Shown piece by piece: positions 41,596 through 49,670 of a stretch of 64,000 bases of DNA. A program made the translations under genes and the position numbers. Source of the DNA: Paenirhizobium cremeum. GTDB lineage: Bacteria > Pseudomonadota > Alphaproteobacteria > Rhizobiales > Rhizobiaceae. Numbering within the stretch: position 1 is the first letter of the stretch; each line of letters begins with the position of its first letter. The notes beneath the pieces are model-generated. The model did not search any database. It was given only the letters and a program-made list of their open reading frames with translations, and had not been told where the DNA came from. The stretch is taken from assembly GCF_022884085.1 (NCBI RefSeq), contig NZ_JAGGCS010000013.1, positions 1 to 64,000 on the forward strand, in the 5' to 3' direction.

Positions 41596-41989
41596 TGGAG
41601 AATGGCTGCTTCCAGGATGTGTTCTGGCGCTCTCGAATGACGGAAATGACGGCGCGTAGCCGCCTGGCAGCTATCTGTGCCGGAATATATCCTTCGGGCC
41701 GGAAGGCGAATTTATTCAGCGCACTGAGAGGGGAGAAAGGCGCTCTGCCCTCTCTCCCCCACAAGCACTAAACCCGTCTCCCCATGCTTCGGCCTGCGGC
41801 CTGCAGCACCGGCCGCATTTCCATGAAATACGTCTCGGCCCTCCGGGTGGGTGATCCCCCTCCGGTTTAGCGCTTGTCCCCCTCTCTCCAGCTGTTCCGC
41901 ACGAGCTCGGGAGCAGGAGCGGGGCTCCTGCCCTCCCCTCGATTTCGGGAGGTCAAGGAGTGATCGCTTGCGCTTGTGGAGAGGGAAAG
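41596..41989. other. Structured non-coding block between the kinase operon and the conjugation region
   Basis: About 390 bases. Two 14-base inverted copies (ACAAGCACTAAACC at 41761-41774 and GGTTTAGCGCTTGT at 41864-41877, 13 of 14 matching) flank about 90 bases. An 8-base perfect stem (GCAGGAGC/GCTCCTGC, 41913-41920 and 41924-41931) follows. The plus strand is rich in C-runs. No gene is supported in it. It may be a cis-acting replication, transfer or regulatory site (inference). Confidence 0.4.
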
Positions 41990-42271
41990 ATGATAGAAAA
42001 GCTTGAGCTGCAGCCAGACGAGCCATTGTCCGTGAAGGTCGAACGTCACCGGGCGGCTTACCTGGCAGTCCTCAGCGGCATGGGCGGCGCTGACATGGAT
42101 CAGGAGGCGGAGGCACGTATGGAAATCATCAGGCACGCGCCGTCAGATCCAGATGAGATAGATCAGAAGCTGCTTTACGTAGCAGGGTATCTGATTGCCT
42201 CCAAGGGGAACCTAAGCCCTGAGGAAATGGAGCTTCTTCTTTCAGGCTCCACCTCACTGTCCGGGCATTGA
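41990..42271 (+). CDS. Small hypothetical acidic protein
   Basis: A 93-aa soluble, helical, acidic protein starting MIEKLELQPDEPLSVKVERH. I recognise no domain. The ATG at 41990 is preceded by GAGAGGGAAAG, a good ribosome site; the GTG at 41960 lies too close to its upstream AAGGAG to be efficient. It lies between the signalling operon and the conjugation region and reads convergent to the disrupted gene. Confidence 0.6.
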   Translation: MIEKLELQPDEPLSVKVERHRAAYLAVLSGMGGADMDQEAEARMEIIRHAPSDPDEIDQKLLYVAGYLIASKGNLSPEEMELLLSGSTSLSGH

Positions 42272-42700
42272 TGCTAAACAGGCATCTGGCCCTGAAATCA
42301 GTAGTTGGTGGCAACCCATTCGCCGGATGCAGACTTGGCAAATCCAATGACGCGATCGAGAGGAGCTGCGTTCGGATTCCTCTTGATGGCCGCAACGCAT
42401 GATACGCCTGGACCGCTGGCGTTCTCGTCGCACTCTCCCAAAGCAAGGGCTACATCGGCTTCACCGCGGCCGGTCCTCAGAGGATTGCGGGCATAAGCCT
42501 TGCGGTATGCGGCCAGAGCTTCCTCTTCTGTCGGTATTTCAAGCACAGGGGCCGGAGGTTCGGCAATTAGGGAGGGATTGGCTGCAATAAGGGCCGCGAT
42601 CTCCGCATCAGTAGGGGCCCGAACAACCGGCTCTGGCTCCGGCATGACGAGATAAGTACCTCCAGCACCGGCGAGAATGCCGATACCTGCGGCTGCTACG

Positions 42701-42707
42701 ATGAGAA
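42701..42707 (+). repeat. 7-bp target site duplication, left copy (ATGAGAA)
   Basis: ATGAGAA directly precedes the left end of the IS21 element and recurs directly after its right end at 45313-45319. IS21-family elements make duplications of 4-8 bases. Confidence 0.88.
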
Positions 42708-42875
42708 TGCGGATTCCGGTCTGAAGCCGGCCGGCATTCCGATTAATTACCGGCCACCGTTCCGATTTGAAGCCGGCCACTATTCCAATCAATTACCGGC
42801 CGGTTCTCGGCTCTAACGATACCCCTTGGGTCAGCAACTTTGGCATCAAACCTCCCGGTACACGAGGAGAGTTTG

Positions 42876-44411
42876 ATGCCGGCAAAGAGAAGGCTGACCA
42901 TGAGACAATTACGACAGATGCTCCGGCTTGCCGGAAGCGGAACAAGCAGCCGCGAGATCGCGGTGGTGCTGGGCGTTGCTCGCAGCACGGTGCAGGATAA
43001 TCTGAAGCGGGCGGCGCTGGCGGGTTTGACCTGGCCCTTGCCCGGAGAGCTGACCGACGATGCGCTTGAACATCGTCTTTTCGCCCGCGCTGGGGTCAAG
43101 CAGGGGCAGCGGCGAAGGAAGGAGCCTGACTGGGCTGAGCTTTCGATCGAGCTGAAGAAGCCAGGCGTGACACTGCTGATCCTTTGGGAAGAATACCGTA
43201 GCGACCATCCCGACGGTTACGGCTACAGCCGCTTCTGTGAACTGTTCCGCGGCTTCGAGCAGCGCCTGTCGCCGACGATGCGCCAAGAGCATGCCGCCGG
43301 CGACAAGGTCTTCGTGGACTATTCCGGAAAGAAGGTGCCGATCGTCGATCGCAAGACCGGCGAGGTCCGTGAGGCGGAACTGTTCGTCGGCGTACTCGGC
43401 GCATCGAGCTACACCTTTGCCGAGGCCACGTGGACCCAGACCTTGCCGGACTGGATTGGCTCGCATGTACGCATGTTCGCCTTTTTTGGTGGCGTGCCAC
43501 GGCTTGTGGTGCCTGACAACCTGAAGTCCGGCGTCAACCGTGCCAGCTTCCATGATCCTGAGATCAACCGCAGCTACGGCATGATGGCATCCCACTACGG
43601 TATCGGTGTCCTTCCGGCTCGGCCGCGACGCCCGAAGGATAAGGCCAAGGTCGAGAACGCCGTGCGCTTTGCTCAAAGCTGCATCCTCGGCCGCCTGCGC
43701 AAACAGACATTCTTCTCGCTTGCCGAGGCGAATGCCGCGATCACTGATATGCTCGCACGTATCAACGATCATGTCATGCGCCGGCTCGGTGTCAGCCGCC
43801 GCCATCTCTTCGAGACGGTCGAACGCCCAGCACTCGCAACCCTTCCTGCCGAGGACTACGAGTTCGCTGAATGGCGCTTGGCCCGGGTCTCGACGGATTA
43901 TCATGTCGAGTTCAAGAGCTTCTTCTATTCGGTCCCGCACGGCCTAATCCGGAGCCAGGTCGATATCCGCGCCACCGCCCGGATGATCGAGATATTCCAT
44001 CGTGGGAAGCGCGTCGCAGTGCATCAGCGCCGCTATGGGGGGCCGCGCTTTGGCACCGACCCCGATCATATGCCGAGCGCGCATCGTCGATACGCCGAAT
44101 GGACACCGGATCGCTTCCGGCGCTGGGCTGCATCGATCGGCCCCGAGACGGAGGGGCTGATCACTGCCATCCTTGCCAGCCGACCGCATCCCGAACAGGG
44201 CTTCAGAACATGCCTCGGCATCCTGCGCCTCTATCGTGATCTTCCCCGGGAGCGCGCCGAGACTGTGTCGGCGCGTGCCGTCGAGATCGGTGGGCTGACC
44301 TGCAAGACCATCACCGCGCTCATCGCCACCCACAAATCCAACAGACATTCCACCGAACCCGCCGCCGTCATGGAGCACGCCAACCTGCGCGGCCCCGGCT
44401 ACTTTCATTGA
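42876..44411 (+). CDS. istA: IS21 transposase IstA
   Basis: A DDE transposase of 511 aa. The N-terminal HTH (TMRQLRQMLRLAGSGTSSRE, ARSTVQDNLKRAAL) binds the terminal repeats. The integrase core has the first Asp in KVFVDYSGKKVPIV, the second Asp in RLVVPDNLKSGV and the Glu in KDKAKVENAVRFAQ. The C-terminus is basic. I chose the ATG at 42876 with GAGGAGA upstream; the open frame from 42840 adds 12 residues without clear support. It overlaps istB as a TTG/TGA pair at 44408-44411, although the istB ATG lies slightly later. Confidence 0.95.
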   Translation: MPAKRRLTMRQLRQMLRLAGSGTSSREIAVVLGVARSTVQDNLKRAALAGLTWPLPGELTDDALEHRLFARAGVKQGQRRRKEPDWAELSIELKKPGVTLLILWEEYRSDHPDGYGYSRFCELFRGFEQRLSPTMRQEHAAGDKVFVDYSGKKVPIVDRKTGEVREAELFVGVLGASSYTFAEATWTQTLPDWIGSHVRMFAFFGGVPRLVVPDNLKSGVNRASFHDPEINRSYGMMASHYGIGVLPARPRRPKDKAKVENAVRFAQSCILGRLRKQTFFSLAEANAAITDMLARINDHVMRRLGVSRRHLFETVERPALATLPAEDYEFAEWRLARVSTDYHVEFKSFFYSVPHGLIRSQVDIRATARMIEIFHRGKRVAVHQRRYGGPRFGTDPDHMPSAHRRYAEWTPDRFRRWAASIGPETEGLITAILASRPHPEQGFRTCLGILRLYRDLPRERAETVSARAVEIGGLTCKTITALIATHKSNRHSTEPAAVMEHANLRGPGYFH

Positions 44412-44422
44412 GGACCAAGACC

Positions 44423-45166
44423 ATGCTGACCAATCCCACCATCGACATGCTGCGCGAACTCGGCCTCTCCGGCATGGCAAGCGCCTATCACGAGCTCGAG
44501 GCCCAGCCGGAGGTAAGGAGCCTCGAGCATGGTGAATGGCTCGCTCTTCTTCTGGAACGTGAGGCGACCATGCGCCGCCAGAAGCGTTTCGAGGCGAGAG
44601 CCCGTGCGGCAAGGCTGCGCCATGACGCTCAGGTCGAGAACATCGACTTCCGCGCTGCCCGTGGCCTTGACCGCAATCTGTTCCTGAAGCTCGCCGGCTG
44701 CGACTGGATCAGGCAACATCACAGTCTCCTGCTCATCGGACCCGCCGGCGTCGGCAAGAGCTGGTTGGCCTGCGCACTCGGACACAAGGCATGCCGCGAG
44801 GACTTCTCCGTCGCCTATCATCGCCTGCCGAGGCTGTTCGCCACTCTTGCACTCGCGCGCGGCGACGGCCGCTATCCCAAGGTCCTCAAGGCGCTCGCCA
44901 GAACAGACCTGCTCATCCTCGACGACTGGGGCCCCGAGAAGCTCAGCGACGAGCAGCGCCGTGATCTTCTGGAGATCGTTGAGGATCGCTATGAGAGGCG
45001 ATCCACCATCGTCACAAGCCAGGTGCCCGTCGATCACTGGTACGACATGATCGGCAATCCGACGCTCGCTGACGCCATCCTCGATCGCTTGGTCCACAAT
45101 GCCTACCGCATCGAACTCACCGGCGAGAGCTTGCGAAAGCAGCGTCCGCGACCATCCGACGCTTGA
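44423..45166 (+). CDS. istB: IS21 helper ATPase IstB
   Basis: A 247-aa AAA+ ATPase that assists IstA by target-site selection. The Walker A motif is LLLIGPAGVGKSWLACALG, and Walker B is LLILDDWGPEKLSDEQRRDL. Conserved arginine-rich segments follow (DRYERRSTIVTSQVPVDHW). I chose the ATG at 44423 (MLTNPTIDMLRELGLSGMA), which is the usual family start. A TTG at 44408 overlapping the istA stop is possible. The gene is complete. Confidence 0.94.
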   Translation: MLTNPTIDMLRELGLSGMASAYHELEAQPEVRSLEHGEWLALLLEREATMRRQKRFEARARAARLRHDAQVENIDFRAARGLDRNLFLKLAGCDWIRQHHSLLLIGPAGVGKSWLACALGHKACREDFSVAYHRLPRLFATLALARGDGRYPKVLKALARTDLLILDDWGPEKLSDEQRRDLLEIVEDRYERRSTIVTSQVPVDHWYDMIGNPTLADAILDRLVHNAYRIELTGESLRKQRPRPSDA

Positions 45167-45312
45167 CCCCACGACAATCCAGAGCCATTCAAAACAACGA
45201 CCCAAGGGAGCATCGACTGGCCGGCTTCAAATCGGAATGCTGGCCGGAATGAAATCGGAATGGGTGGCCGGCTTCGTTTCGGAATCAATGGCCGGCTTCA
45301 GCGGAATACGCA

Positions 45313-45319
45313 ATGAGAA
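45313..45319 (+). repeat. 7-bp target site duplication, right copy (ATGAGAA)
   Basis: Identical to 42701-42707. Joining the two flanks through one copy restores the interrupted reading frame. Confidence 0.88.
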
Positions 45320-45341
45320 TGTTGCTGTTCATGTCATCCAC

Positions 45342-45929
45342 TCAGTCATTCAGGTTGAACCAAGCGCGCTGCTTGACGCCCCTATCGTTCGGAATGTCGA
45401 AATAATAAGGGTCTGCGCGGCGAGGGCGGGGCTGAGTGATCTGCACCATGCACCCATTGTCTCGGTTGAAAACATCATTGTCGTTGTTCTGGTTGATCTG
45501 CCGGATCGTGACACCCTTGCGCTCGTTTTCTTGGCTGTCACCAAATTGGGTACGGAAGGCGGCACGGTTGCTGCACTGGTTGACGGTCTTCGTGCACTGA
45601 TCCTTGTCGTCTCGGCCCAAGAACGGCCGGTCCCCATCGGTGCGGGAGGAAACGGCGGTCATGCCGGCAGGGCATTCCTCGTAAGGTTCATAGCCCGGTT
45701 TTCCGGCTTTTGCTTCATGGCAGATCGGCCAGGAGAAGCCGGGCTTCGCCATAGCTGATATGAGCCTTTTCATCGGGGGAACGCAGTAGGGGACGCCATG
45801 CCAAGACGGGCTTTGTGAGGCTGCGCACAAGAGGATCTGGCAACCCCATGAGGCATCCTCGGCTTTGGCAGATGCTGGAGAGATGGCAAGAGCCGCGAGA
45901 CCGGCTGCGGCAAAAAACACTGGTTTCAT
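45342..45929 (-). CDS. trbM: TrbM/KikA/MpfK-like conjugal transfer protein
   Basis: A secreted protein of 195 aa, the same length as plasmid RP4 TrbM. The signal peptide MKPVFFAAAGLAALAISPAS is cleaved before KAEDA. The family signature is EDASWGCQILLCAASQSPSW, then HGVPYCVPPMKRLISAM, with several cysteines that probably form disulfides. TrbM-type proteins are accessory mating-pair-formation proteins whose exact role is not settled. It lies one base after the stop of the membrane-protein gene upstream (45931-46335) and eight bases before the gene broken by the IS21 element, so all are in one operon with the three nuclease-like genes. Confidence 0.9.
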   Translation of the reverse strand: MKPVFFAAAGLAALAISPASAKAEDASWGCQILLCAASQSPSWHGVPYCVPPMKRLISAMAKPGFSWPICHEAKAGKPGYEPYEECPAGMTAVSSRTDGDRPFLGRDDKDQCTKTVNQCSNRAAFRTQFGDSQENERKGVTIRQINQNNDNDVFNRDNGCMVQITQPRPRRADPYYFDIPNDRGVKQRAWFNLND

Positions 45930-45930
45930 A

Positions 45931-46335
45931 TCAGGTGTCCCTCTTGATCAATGCTGCTGAAATTGCCGGCTCGGAAAAAGGTCTTTCGAGCGGAGTCCTG
46001 TGTTGGATGCGTTCGCCTGCAGCGTAGATGAGGGCCGAGATCAGCGCGAAGCACGCAAACCAGGAAATGCCGATGCGATAGAGCAGTGGCTGATTGGGAA
46101 TGTCCCGAGAAACCGCGGCGAAGGCGAAGAGCCCGACCAAGTAGCTGTCGAAGGACAAGTGGCGTTTGTCGTGGAAAGCCAGCGACAGGATGAGAAGGAA
46201 GGCCGCTAGTAGCGCGTGGATCCACCAGAGTCTCTGCGCCAGGATTATGAGGGCGATCGAGAGGGAGATGGCAAGCAGCAAGCCAGCCAAGGGATCCGTT
46301 GCGAGAGAGGTCGCAATATGTGCGAGGTCTGGCAA
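45931..46335 (-). CDS. Small inner-membrane protein of the conjugation operon
   Basis: A 134-aa membrane protein with about four hydrophobic helices (ATDPLAGLLLAISLSIALII, IHALLAAFLLILSLAF, YLVGLFAFAAVS, ISWFACFALISALIYAAG). I recognise no family. The gene is tightly packed between the nuclease-like gene at 46336-47040 and trbM, with no spacing on either side, so it is part of the leftward operon. By position it may be an entry-exclusion or channel-assembly protein, but nothing in the sequence proves this. Confidence 0.78.
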   Translation of the reverse strand: MPDLAHIATSLATDPLAGLLLAISLSIALIILAQRLWWIHALLAAFLLILSLAFHDKRHLSFDSYLVGLFAFAAVSRDIPNQPLLYRIGISWFACFALISALIYAAGERIQHRTPLERPFSEPAISAALIKRDT

Positions 46336-47040
46336 CTATCGCTCTGTCCTCTTCGGCTTGTTTCGCGCATCAGCAAAAGGAGGAGAGATCTCGCTTTTCC
46401 GCTCGGCCAATAGATTGAAGTCGGCGATCGGATGCCGATCTAGCGTCTTGTCGACAGCTTTGCGGCGCCATTCGTTCATGTCCAACACGTAGGTTCCCCA
46501 CATCCCATACCGGGCGGCCATCGCGTTGGTCTGATAAGCGTAATATTGGGCGTTGATGTAGGGGGAATCGAGGCGGGCCCAACCGACGCGCAGCATTTCG
46601 GCGGCGAGATCCACACCGTTAGTCGTGCATTGTGCGACGGGTATCCCATCGTTCGCGTAGGCCAGACCGACGCAACTCGTGGGTCTGTTTCCGACAGTCC
46701 TTTTCAGCCAGGCCTTGGCGAAGGGACCGCATGGAACGGGGGTTGGAGCCTGTTGCTTTTCCCGGTTGGTCCACTTTGGGTTCAAAGCCCATTGAGGAAG
46801 CTCACAGGTGTCGATGCCAGCCAACCTTACTTTATAGCCATTGCCAAGCGTGCCGAACCATAGCGTGCGGCCGTCGAGAACGGTTACCGGGCCTTTGAAC
46901 GTCGGCAACCGAACAGCAGCAGCAACGGGAGGCGCAGCCTGACCGCGTAGGGCGTGCCAGTTCTGATAGATCGGATCGGCGGCAAACACCGGCAGCGCCA
47001 AAGAGCTTGCGGCAATAGCAAGGATAAGGCGGTTTCTCAT
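46336..47040 (-). CDS. Secreted SNase-like (thermonuclease-fold) protein, most nuclease-like of three
   Basis: A 234-aa periplasmic protein. The signal peptide is MRNRLILAIAASSLALPVFA, followed by ADPIY. The OB-fold nuclease segment includes VLDGRTLWFGTLGNGYKVRL, then AGIDTCELPQ, where Arg, Asp and Glu correspond to R35, D40 and E43 of staphylococcal nuclease. The third catalytic residue (R87, normally in YGR) is not seen: the corresponding place reads DGIPVAQC. The segment GVDLAAEMLRVGWARLDS is typical of the fold. It overlaps the upstream gene by ATGA. Nuclease activity is uncertain; nucleic-acid binding or a structural role in transfer is possible. Confidence 0.82.
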   Translation of the reverse strand: MRNRLILAIAASSLALPVFAADPIYQNWHALRGQAAPPVAAAVRLPTFKGPVTVLDGRTLWFGTLGNGYKVRLAGIDTCELPQWALNPKWTNREKQQAPTPVPCGPFAKAWLKRTVGNRPTSCVGLAYANDGIPVAQCTTNGVDLAAEMLRVGWARLDSPYINAQYYAYQTNAMAARYGMWGTYVLDMNEWRRKAVDKTLDRHPIADFNLLAERKSEISPPFADARNKPKRTER

Positions 47041-47573
47041 GGCTGGGCGCTCCTCGATCGCTGGTTCGCCTCACGACTAAGCAGGATGGAAGGATGCTGA
47101 ACGTCGGAGAATTGCCAAAGGCCGGCCTTCTTTTGCTGAGCAAGCTGCTCGGCTATGGCGTAGGGGGCATGATAAGGGAGACCATCGGTCTTCAAGGCGG
47201 CGAATGCATAGCCGCTTGTCACCATGATCTGCGCGAGGTCGAGCCTTTGGCTGCCAACCGTGGCGTAACAAACGACATATGAGATGCCGTTAAGCTTCGC
47301 CACGGGGGCACAGATCGGTTTGGTGTCCTTGATGTAGGCAGCCAACATCGCAAGCGATGCCTCGCCGCAATCTTGTCTATTGCCCTGACCATCCGTGTAG
47401 GCAGTGCCGCGCAAGCAGGACTGGATGCCATAGAGACGAAACCGTTCTCCGTTCGAGATCCAGGTGTCCCCCGTTTCCAAGGTAATGCCGGGAGCAAGAT
47501 CGAAGTACCCTTCAGGCGCGGCATTGGCGGCAAAGGGCAGTAGAATCGCGACGAGTGCAGCAGCAAGCTTCAT
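47037..47573 (-). CDS. Secreted SNase-like protein (degenerate)
   Basis: A 178-aa periplasmic protein with signal peptide MKLAAALVAILLPFAANA. The fold marks are RFRLYGIQSC and YVVCYATVGSQRLDLAQIMV, then SGYAFAALKTDGLPYHAPYA, as in thermonuclease-like proteins. Of the catalytic residues only the first Arg is kept: the Asp and Glu are replaced (GIQSC) and the YGR Arg is missing, so it is probably not a nuclease. I chose the ATG at 47573, which overlaps the previous stop as ATGA; an upstream GTG at 47600 would hide the signal peptide. It is the middle one of three paralogues. Confidence 0.8.
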   Translation of the reverse strand: MKLAAALVAILLPFAANAAPEGYFDLAPGITLETGDTWISNGERFRLYGIQSCLRGTAYTDGQGNRQDCGEASLAMLAAYIKDTKPICAPVAKLNGISYVVCYATVGSQRLDLAQIMVTSGYAFAALKTDGLPYHAPYAIAEQLAQQKKAGLWQFSDVQHPSILLSREANQRSRSAQP

Positions 47574-48178
47574 TGCGCCTTCACCCGAGGATCTGCCCAC
47601 ATGCCGTAGGAACCCTTCTGGCCGATTTCCTGAGCTTCCGTGAGATCAGGACGTTCGAATGAACCATCGGCTTTCTTAGTCAGGCGAACCGCTCCCAACG
47701 ACAGAAGCTGCTCCTCAAGATTATCAACCGTGTCCATTGCTCCAGGATAGTTATAGTAGCCGTAGCACGTGACATCCTGAACGGGGGCAGTCTGCTCGCT
47801 GATGAAGGCCCTGCAGAACAGAACCTTGGGGCTTTGCAGCATCGTTTGCAGCTGCTGCGTACCAAACTCCTCGCAAGTCCCGGAATAGTCCTCCGCGCGA
47901 TTGACCAGATCGCCGTTGCAGGGCTGAACGCCATACAGATGCAACGTTGTCGATTCATCGACGCGAAACTCAGTCGCCGAAATAGCCTTGAAGCCATTGG
48001 CCGTGGCGTAACCTTTGCGATCAGCGACTTTGCCGGTCCCGTCGTAATACTCGACGACAAGAACCGTCTTGCCCGGCGCCGCCAGCGACCTGATGTAGTC
48101 CTTGTTCACCGCAGGAGCGGCAAGCGCTTGTGTTGCCAATGCGCAACTTAGAAGCGCGGGAATGATGGCCTGTTTCAT
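47570..48178 (-). CDS. Secreted SNase-like protein (most degenerate of three)
   Basis: A 202-aa periplasmic protein with signal peptide MKQAIIPALLSCALATQALA. It keeps the fold outline (TEFRVDESTTLHLYGVQPC, then FCRAFISEQTAPVQDVTCYG and GQKGSYGMWADPRVKAQ) but has lost the catalytic Arg, Asp and Glu (LHLYGVQPC). It has extra cysteines that could pair. It is the first gene of the leftward operon, which starts about 160 bases from the divergent virB operon, so both may be controlled from the same region. Confidence 0.75.
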   Translation of the reverse strand: MKQAIIPALLSCALATQALAAPAVNKDYIRSLAAPGKTVLVVEYYDGTGKVADRKGYATANGFKAISATEFRVDESTTLHLYGVQPCNGDLVNRAEDYSGTCEEFGTQQLQTMLQSPKVLFCRAFISEQTAPVQDVTCYGYYNYPGAMDTVDNLEEQLLSLGAVRLTKKADGSFERPDLTEAQEIGQKGSYGMWADPRVKAQ

Positions 48179-48337
48179 AATCTAGCCCTAACCATCCTGA
48201 GTCTGATTGTTGACCCTGCAAAATAGGGTTTAACACCGATCAGAAAACTTGTAAGAGTGCATCAAATCGGTATCATGTGTGCATTAACTCTAGTCGGTTT
48301 TCGTGGCGATCACAACACCGTTTGACGGGCGGGTGCG
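48179..48337. promoter_or_regulatory. Divergent promoter region between the two transfer operons
   Basis: 159 bases separate the start of the leftward nuclease-like/trbM operon from the rightward virB operon. The stretch is relatively rich in A and T (about 48225-48300) and must carry both promoters. No clear operator repeat was identified. Confidence 0.5.
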
Positions 48338-49312
48338 ATGGATAAAAACACTGTCTATGCAGGGTATCTAGGCCCGCGAACCCTGACTAGCGCAGCTTTA
48401 TCCGTGCTGCTCGCGGCCAATACTGCTGCGTCACAAGACCTAGCCACAACAGGGCGTATTTCCAGCGATTACAACGGTTCTGTGACAATCAACGAGGAAT
48501 CTCTTGTCACGAACTTCGAAGATCGCTGGAGCGGTGTCGAGACATCAGAGAAGGAATTTGTCCTTGGTGCAAACGGTGTTGTCACGAAGGGCGGAGCTGA
48601 AGTATTGGGCGCAACGACGTCGAAAGATGTGGGCGCCAAAGGGAATCAAATTGATGCGTCTGTCAGCGCATATTTTGATGTCTCGGAGCGCGCCACCGGC
48701 CGCATAGAGCCTGTCCAAACTCCCACTCTAGATACTACATCTAGTGATACCCCCGAAAATCTAGGGGCAGGAACTCCCGTTGGAGAGTGCGGGCCGTCGC
48801 CCCTGTCACCTGATGAGATTAAATCGCTGGTTGCATCCACTGCGCGCCGATACAGCGTCGATGAGGGCTTCGCGGTTGCGATTGCCTGGGCCGAAAGTCG
48901 CTTCGATGAGATCCGCAATTCACCGAAAGGCGCACGCGGACCTATGCAGCTTATCCCCGAAACGGCGGCTCGCTTCGGTGTTCAGGACATTTGCGATCCC
49001 GCTCAAAACATCGAGGGCGGGATGAAGTACCTCCGCTTCCTGCTCGATGAGTTTCAGAACCCGCTTCTGGTCGCAGCCGCTTACAACAGCGGGGAGGGGC
49101 GCATCTACGAATATGGCGGCGTTCCGCCATTCCAAGAAACCGTCGGCTATGTCGCAAAGGTCGTGAATTTCCAGCTTGGCCTACCGATGCCAACCGGCAA
49201 GCGGAAGGCGAGCGGGATCGTCCGAGACATGGCGGCAAAGAACACCAGCGATGCCGGAGTCATCGCTGTGGAGAAGACCGGCAAGTTCGTCGGCGGCGTG
49301 ATGCATTTTTAA
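48338..49312 (+). CDS. virB1: VirB1-like lytic transglycosylase
   Basis: A periplasmic enzyme of 324 aa that cuts peptidoglycan to make room for the secretion channel. The N-terminus (TLTSAALSVLLAANTAASQ) is a signal-like segment, preceded by a short polar stretch, and residues about 35-150 form a flexible Ser/Thr/Gly-rich region. The SLT domain at about 160-290 carries the catalytic Glu near 187 in IAWAESRFDEIRNSPKGARG, followed by PMQLIPETAARFGV and AAYNSGEGRIYEYGGVPPFQ. It is the first gene of the virB operon and is followed 10 bases later by the pilin gene. A second transglycosylase is encoded downstream. Confidence 0.92.
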   Translation: MDKNTVYAGYLGPRTLTSAALSVLLAANTAASQDLATTGRISSDYNGSVTINEESLVTNFEDRWSGVETSEKEFVLGANGVVTKGGAEVLGATTSKDVGAKGNQIDASVSAYFDVSERATGRIEPVQTPTLDTTSSDTPENLGAGTPVGECGPSPLSPDEIKSLVASTARRYSVDEGFAVAIAWAESRFDEIRNSPKGARGPMQLIPETAARFGVQDICDPAQNIEGGMKYLRFLLDEFQNPLLVAAAYNSGEGRIYEYGGVPPFQETVGYVAKVVNFQLGLPMPTGKRKASGIVRDMAAKNTSDAGVIAVEKTGKFVGGVMHF

Positions 49313-49322
49313 GGAGAGAACT

Positions 49323-49670
49323 ATGAAGAACGTCGTTTCCCGGCATTCCGGGGCATTGAAGGCAGTAGCGGTCATTGGCTTGGTGGCAGCCCTGCAGGTT
49401 GCAGGCGCTGATCAAGCGCTTGCACAGGCTAGCGGTGGCGGCGGCGGTGCATTCGCCCCCCTTCAGACAGCCGTGCAGATGATCGTTGACTTCATCACCG
49501 GCCCCTTCGGACGTCTGATGGCAATCATCGCCGTGATCGGCCTCGGCTTCCTTGCATTTGCCGGCAGGCTTTCGTGGTTCACGGCCGGAGCCGTCGTCAT
49601 TGGCATCGGTCTCGTGTTCGGCGCCCCTGCCATCGTTGACCAGATGATTTCGTCGGTAGGCGGCGGCTGA
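49323..49670 (+). CDS. virB2: VirB2-type pilin
   Basis: The 115-aa precursor of the conjugative pilus subunit. A long signal peptide is MKNVVSRHSGALKAVAVIGL, then VAALQVAGADQALAQ, cleaved before ASGGGG. The mature part has two hydrophobic helices (IVDFITGPFGRLMAIIAVIG and WFTAGAVVIGIGLVFGAPAI) separated by a short polar loop, as in VirB2/TrbC pilins. It overlaps virB3 by one base (TGATG). Preceded by AAGGAGAGAACT. Confidence 0.93.
   Translation: MKNVVSRHSGALKAVAVIGLVAALQVAGADQALAQASGGGGGAFAPLQTAVQMIVDFITGPFGRLMAIIAVIGLGFLAFAGRLSWFTAGAVVIGIGLVFGAPAIVDQMISSVGGG

Larger units (their letters stand above)
42708..45312 (+). mobile_element. IS21-family insertion sequence (2605 bp)
   Basis: Carries istA and istB on the plus strand, in the IS21 order. 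The left tip is TGCGGATTCCGGTCTGAAGC, and the right tip read inward is TGCGTATTCCGCTGAAGCCG, so the outer bases match. Each end contains about four imperfect units of a 22-25-base motif of the form CCGGCTTCxxxTCGGAAT (42708-42803 and 45217-45312), as expected for IstA-binding sites of the family. The element is flanked by ATGAGAA and interrupts a gene of the conjugation operon. Confidence 0.93.
42298..45333 (-). pseudogene. Small membrane-anchored protein gene split by an IS21 element
   Basis: The gene reads leftward. Its first residues are encoded at 45333-45313 right of the IS21 element, and the rest at 42707-42298 to its left. Removing the element with one ATGAGAA copy gives a continuous frame: MNSNILIVAAAGIGILAGAG, then GTYLVMPEPEPVVRAPTDAE and a C-terminal domain with four Cys (GECDENASGPGVSC). 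It is a single membrane helix or lipoprotein-like N-terminus with a periplasmic domain of about 120 residues. In the split gene a spurious start inside the element could give a hybrid protein (frame open from 42792). It is the last gene of the operon with trbM; the original start follows the trbM stop by eight bases. Its role is unknown but probably in transfer or entry exclusion (inference). Confidence 0.85.

Noticed and set aside
41712..42026. 104-aa leftward open frame over the inverted repeats at 41761-41877
   Set aside because: Its composition follows the G+C-rich structure of the block, it overlaps the better-supported gene at 41990-42271, and it lacks a ribosome site.
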